Below, piece after piece: positions 5,428-6,104 of a DNA stretch of 6,104 nt. Each line of letters begins with the position of its first letter. The first letter of the stretch is position 1. The notes below the pieces were generated by a model. The model was not told where the DNA came from and did no database searches. It saw nothing but the letters and a program-made list of their open reading frames with translations. Source of the stretch: an uncultured Desulfobacca sp. (GTDB taxonomy: Bacteria > Desulfobacterota > Desulfobaccia > Desulfobaccales > Desulfobaccaceae); contig CALGOE010000046.1 of assembly GCA_937958145.1 (NCBI GenBank), positions 1 through 6,104 of the forward strand, in the 5' to 3' direction. Position numbers and translations under genes: made by a program.

Positions 5428-6104
5428 CGTACACACTCCTCGTAGCCGGATTTTTTCACGTGTTCCAGGATATCCAGGGGATGGCCCTGACAGGCGATCT
5501 GGCCGTCGGCCATCACGTGCCCCATGTCGGCGTTCAGATAGTTGAGAATGTAGCCGGTGTGGGTGATGATGAGGCCGGCCTTTTGCCGGTCCACCCGGCG
5601 CAGGTCCTTTTGCAGCACCCGCCGGATAATCTGCCCCACCAGTTGCAGGCTTTCGAGATCGACGCCGGACTCGGGCTCGTCCAGGAGGACCAGTTTGGGG
5701 TCCTGGGCGACAAGCTGGAGCAATTCTGATTTTTTGATCTCGCCGCCGGAGAATCCCAGGTTGATCTCCCGATCCAGAAAGCCCTCAAAGCCATATTCAA
5801 AGGCCAGGGCCTCCACCGGCATTTTGCCGCCGGCACAGACCCTGAGGATGTCCTTGGTCTTGACGCCGCGGATGGTGGGCGGCCGCTGGAAGGCTATCCC
5901 CACGCCCAGTTTGGCCCGCTCATAGGTGGGCATATGGGTGATGTCCTGACCTAAGAAGGTAATCCGGCCCTGCTGCACCTGATAGCGGCTGAAACCCATG
6001 ATGGTCATCAGCAGGGTGGTCTTGCCGGAACCGTTTTTGCCGAAAAGGGTGTGGGTTTCGCCCTTTTTGATTTGCAGGTTGATCCCCTTCAAAACCGGTT
6101 TATC
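5406..6104 (-). CDS. sufC: SufC-type Fe-S assembly ATPase (N-terminus beyond the window)
   Basis: An ABC-type ATPase without membrane partner that drives conformational change in the SufB/D scaffold. Counting from the first visible residue: Walker A GKNGSGKT (22-29), Q-loop IAFQRPP (Gln73), signature FSGGEIKKSELLQL (from about 118, the SufC form in place of LSGGQ), Walker B LVLLDEPESGVD (Asp142, Glu143) and the H-loop ITHTG (His182). The frame is open to the window edge and reads DKPVLKGINL, the family's first strand, so only perhaps 15-20 residues are missing; the TTG at 6092 is not the start. 232 residues are visible against about 240-260 for the family. The C-terminus ends GYEECVRCLCFQN, with a CxxCxC motif absent from E. 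coli SufC. The last 22 bases overlap the scaffold gene, so the two are made together. Confidence 0.94.
   Translation of the reverse strand, partial: DKPVLKGINLQIKKGETHTLFGKNGSGKTTLLMTIMGFSRYQVQQGRITFLGQDITHMPTYERAKLGVGIAFQRPPTIRGVKTKDILRVCAGGKMPVEALAFEYGFEGFLDREINLGFSGGEIKKSELLQLVAQDPKLVLLDEPESGVDLESLQLVGQIIRRVLQKDLRRVDRQKAGLIITHTGYILNYLNADMGHVMADGQIACQGHPLDILEHVKKSGYEECVRCLCFQN
5436..5441 (-). promoter_or_regulatory. Ribosome binding site inside sufC that decides the sufB/D start
   Basis: On the minus strand GAGGAG lies 8 bases before ATG 5427. These six bases also encode the Glu-Glu pair just before the CxxCxC tail of SufC. A nearby GTG (5434-5436) overlaps the site itself and therefore cannot be served by it, which favours the ATG. 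Confidence 0.6.

Noticed and set aside
5428..5436. GTG start at 5436 for the scaffold gene
   Set aside because: It overlaps the GAGGAG ribosome binding site, which is correctly spaced for ATG 5427.

Overview
The window looks like part of a GC-rich (by eye above 60%) anaerobic bacterial chromosome. A sulfate-reducer-like or syntrophic Desulfobacterota member is my best guess. The clues are the compact SufC plus single SufB/D iron-sulfur pair, a MerR regulator with a CW-type cysteine cluster, molybdopterin-guanine-dinucleotide genes, and a CoA-disulfide-reductase/rubredoxin-reductase-like flavoprotein. The taxonomy is inference from gene content, not a search result. All but the shortest genes in the window could be placed, at least to family.

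Left half, plus strand (1-2400): the window opens inside the last part of a DppB/OppB-type ABC permease. A gap of about 110 bases follows, holding a well-placed ribosome binding site in front of a 15-codon reading frame that resembles the beginning of a CBS-domain protein. Next are a 409-residue FAD/NAD(P)H oxidoreductase and a 252-residue GNAT-family acetyltransferase. The last two genes are 47 bases apart and could be co-transcribed.

Middle, minus strand (2477-4046): three tightly packed genes are read right to left as merR-type regulator, mobB, mobA. The regulator and mobB share 4 bases (GTGA), and mobB and mobA share 16 bases. This is a translationally coupled unit converging on the acetyltransferase gene. 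MobB (GTPase) and MobA (guanylyltransferase) make the guanine-dinucleotide form of the molybdenum/tungsten cofactor. The regulator carries eight cysteines, seven of them in a C-terminal block, which suggests a metal, Fe-S or redox input.

Right part, minus strand (4207-6104): sufC, cut by the window edge, is followed by an overlapping single SufB/SufD-family scaffold gene. No separate sufD, sufS, sufE or sufU is visible. This arrangement matches the two-component SMS-type Fe-S assembly systems of archaea and anaerobic bacteria. The 160-base gap between the suf pair and the regulator holds a GC-rich inverted repeat and then an AT-richer stretch that probably contains the promoter of the regulator-mob unit.

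Together the minus-strand genes supply two cofactors, Fe-S clusters and bis-MGD, that are used by the same class of anaerobic oxidoreductases (formate dehydrogenases and relatives). I saw no CRISPR array, tRNA, rRNA, insertion sequence or clear phage material. The large antisense reading frames are shadows produced by high GC.
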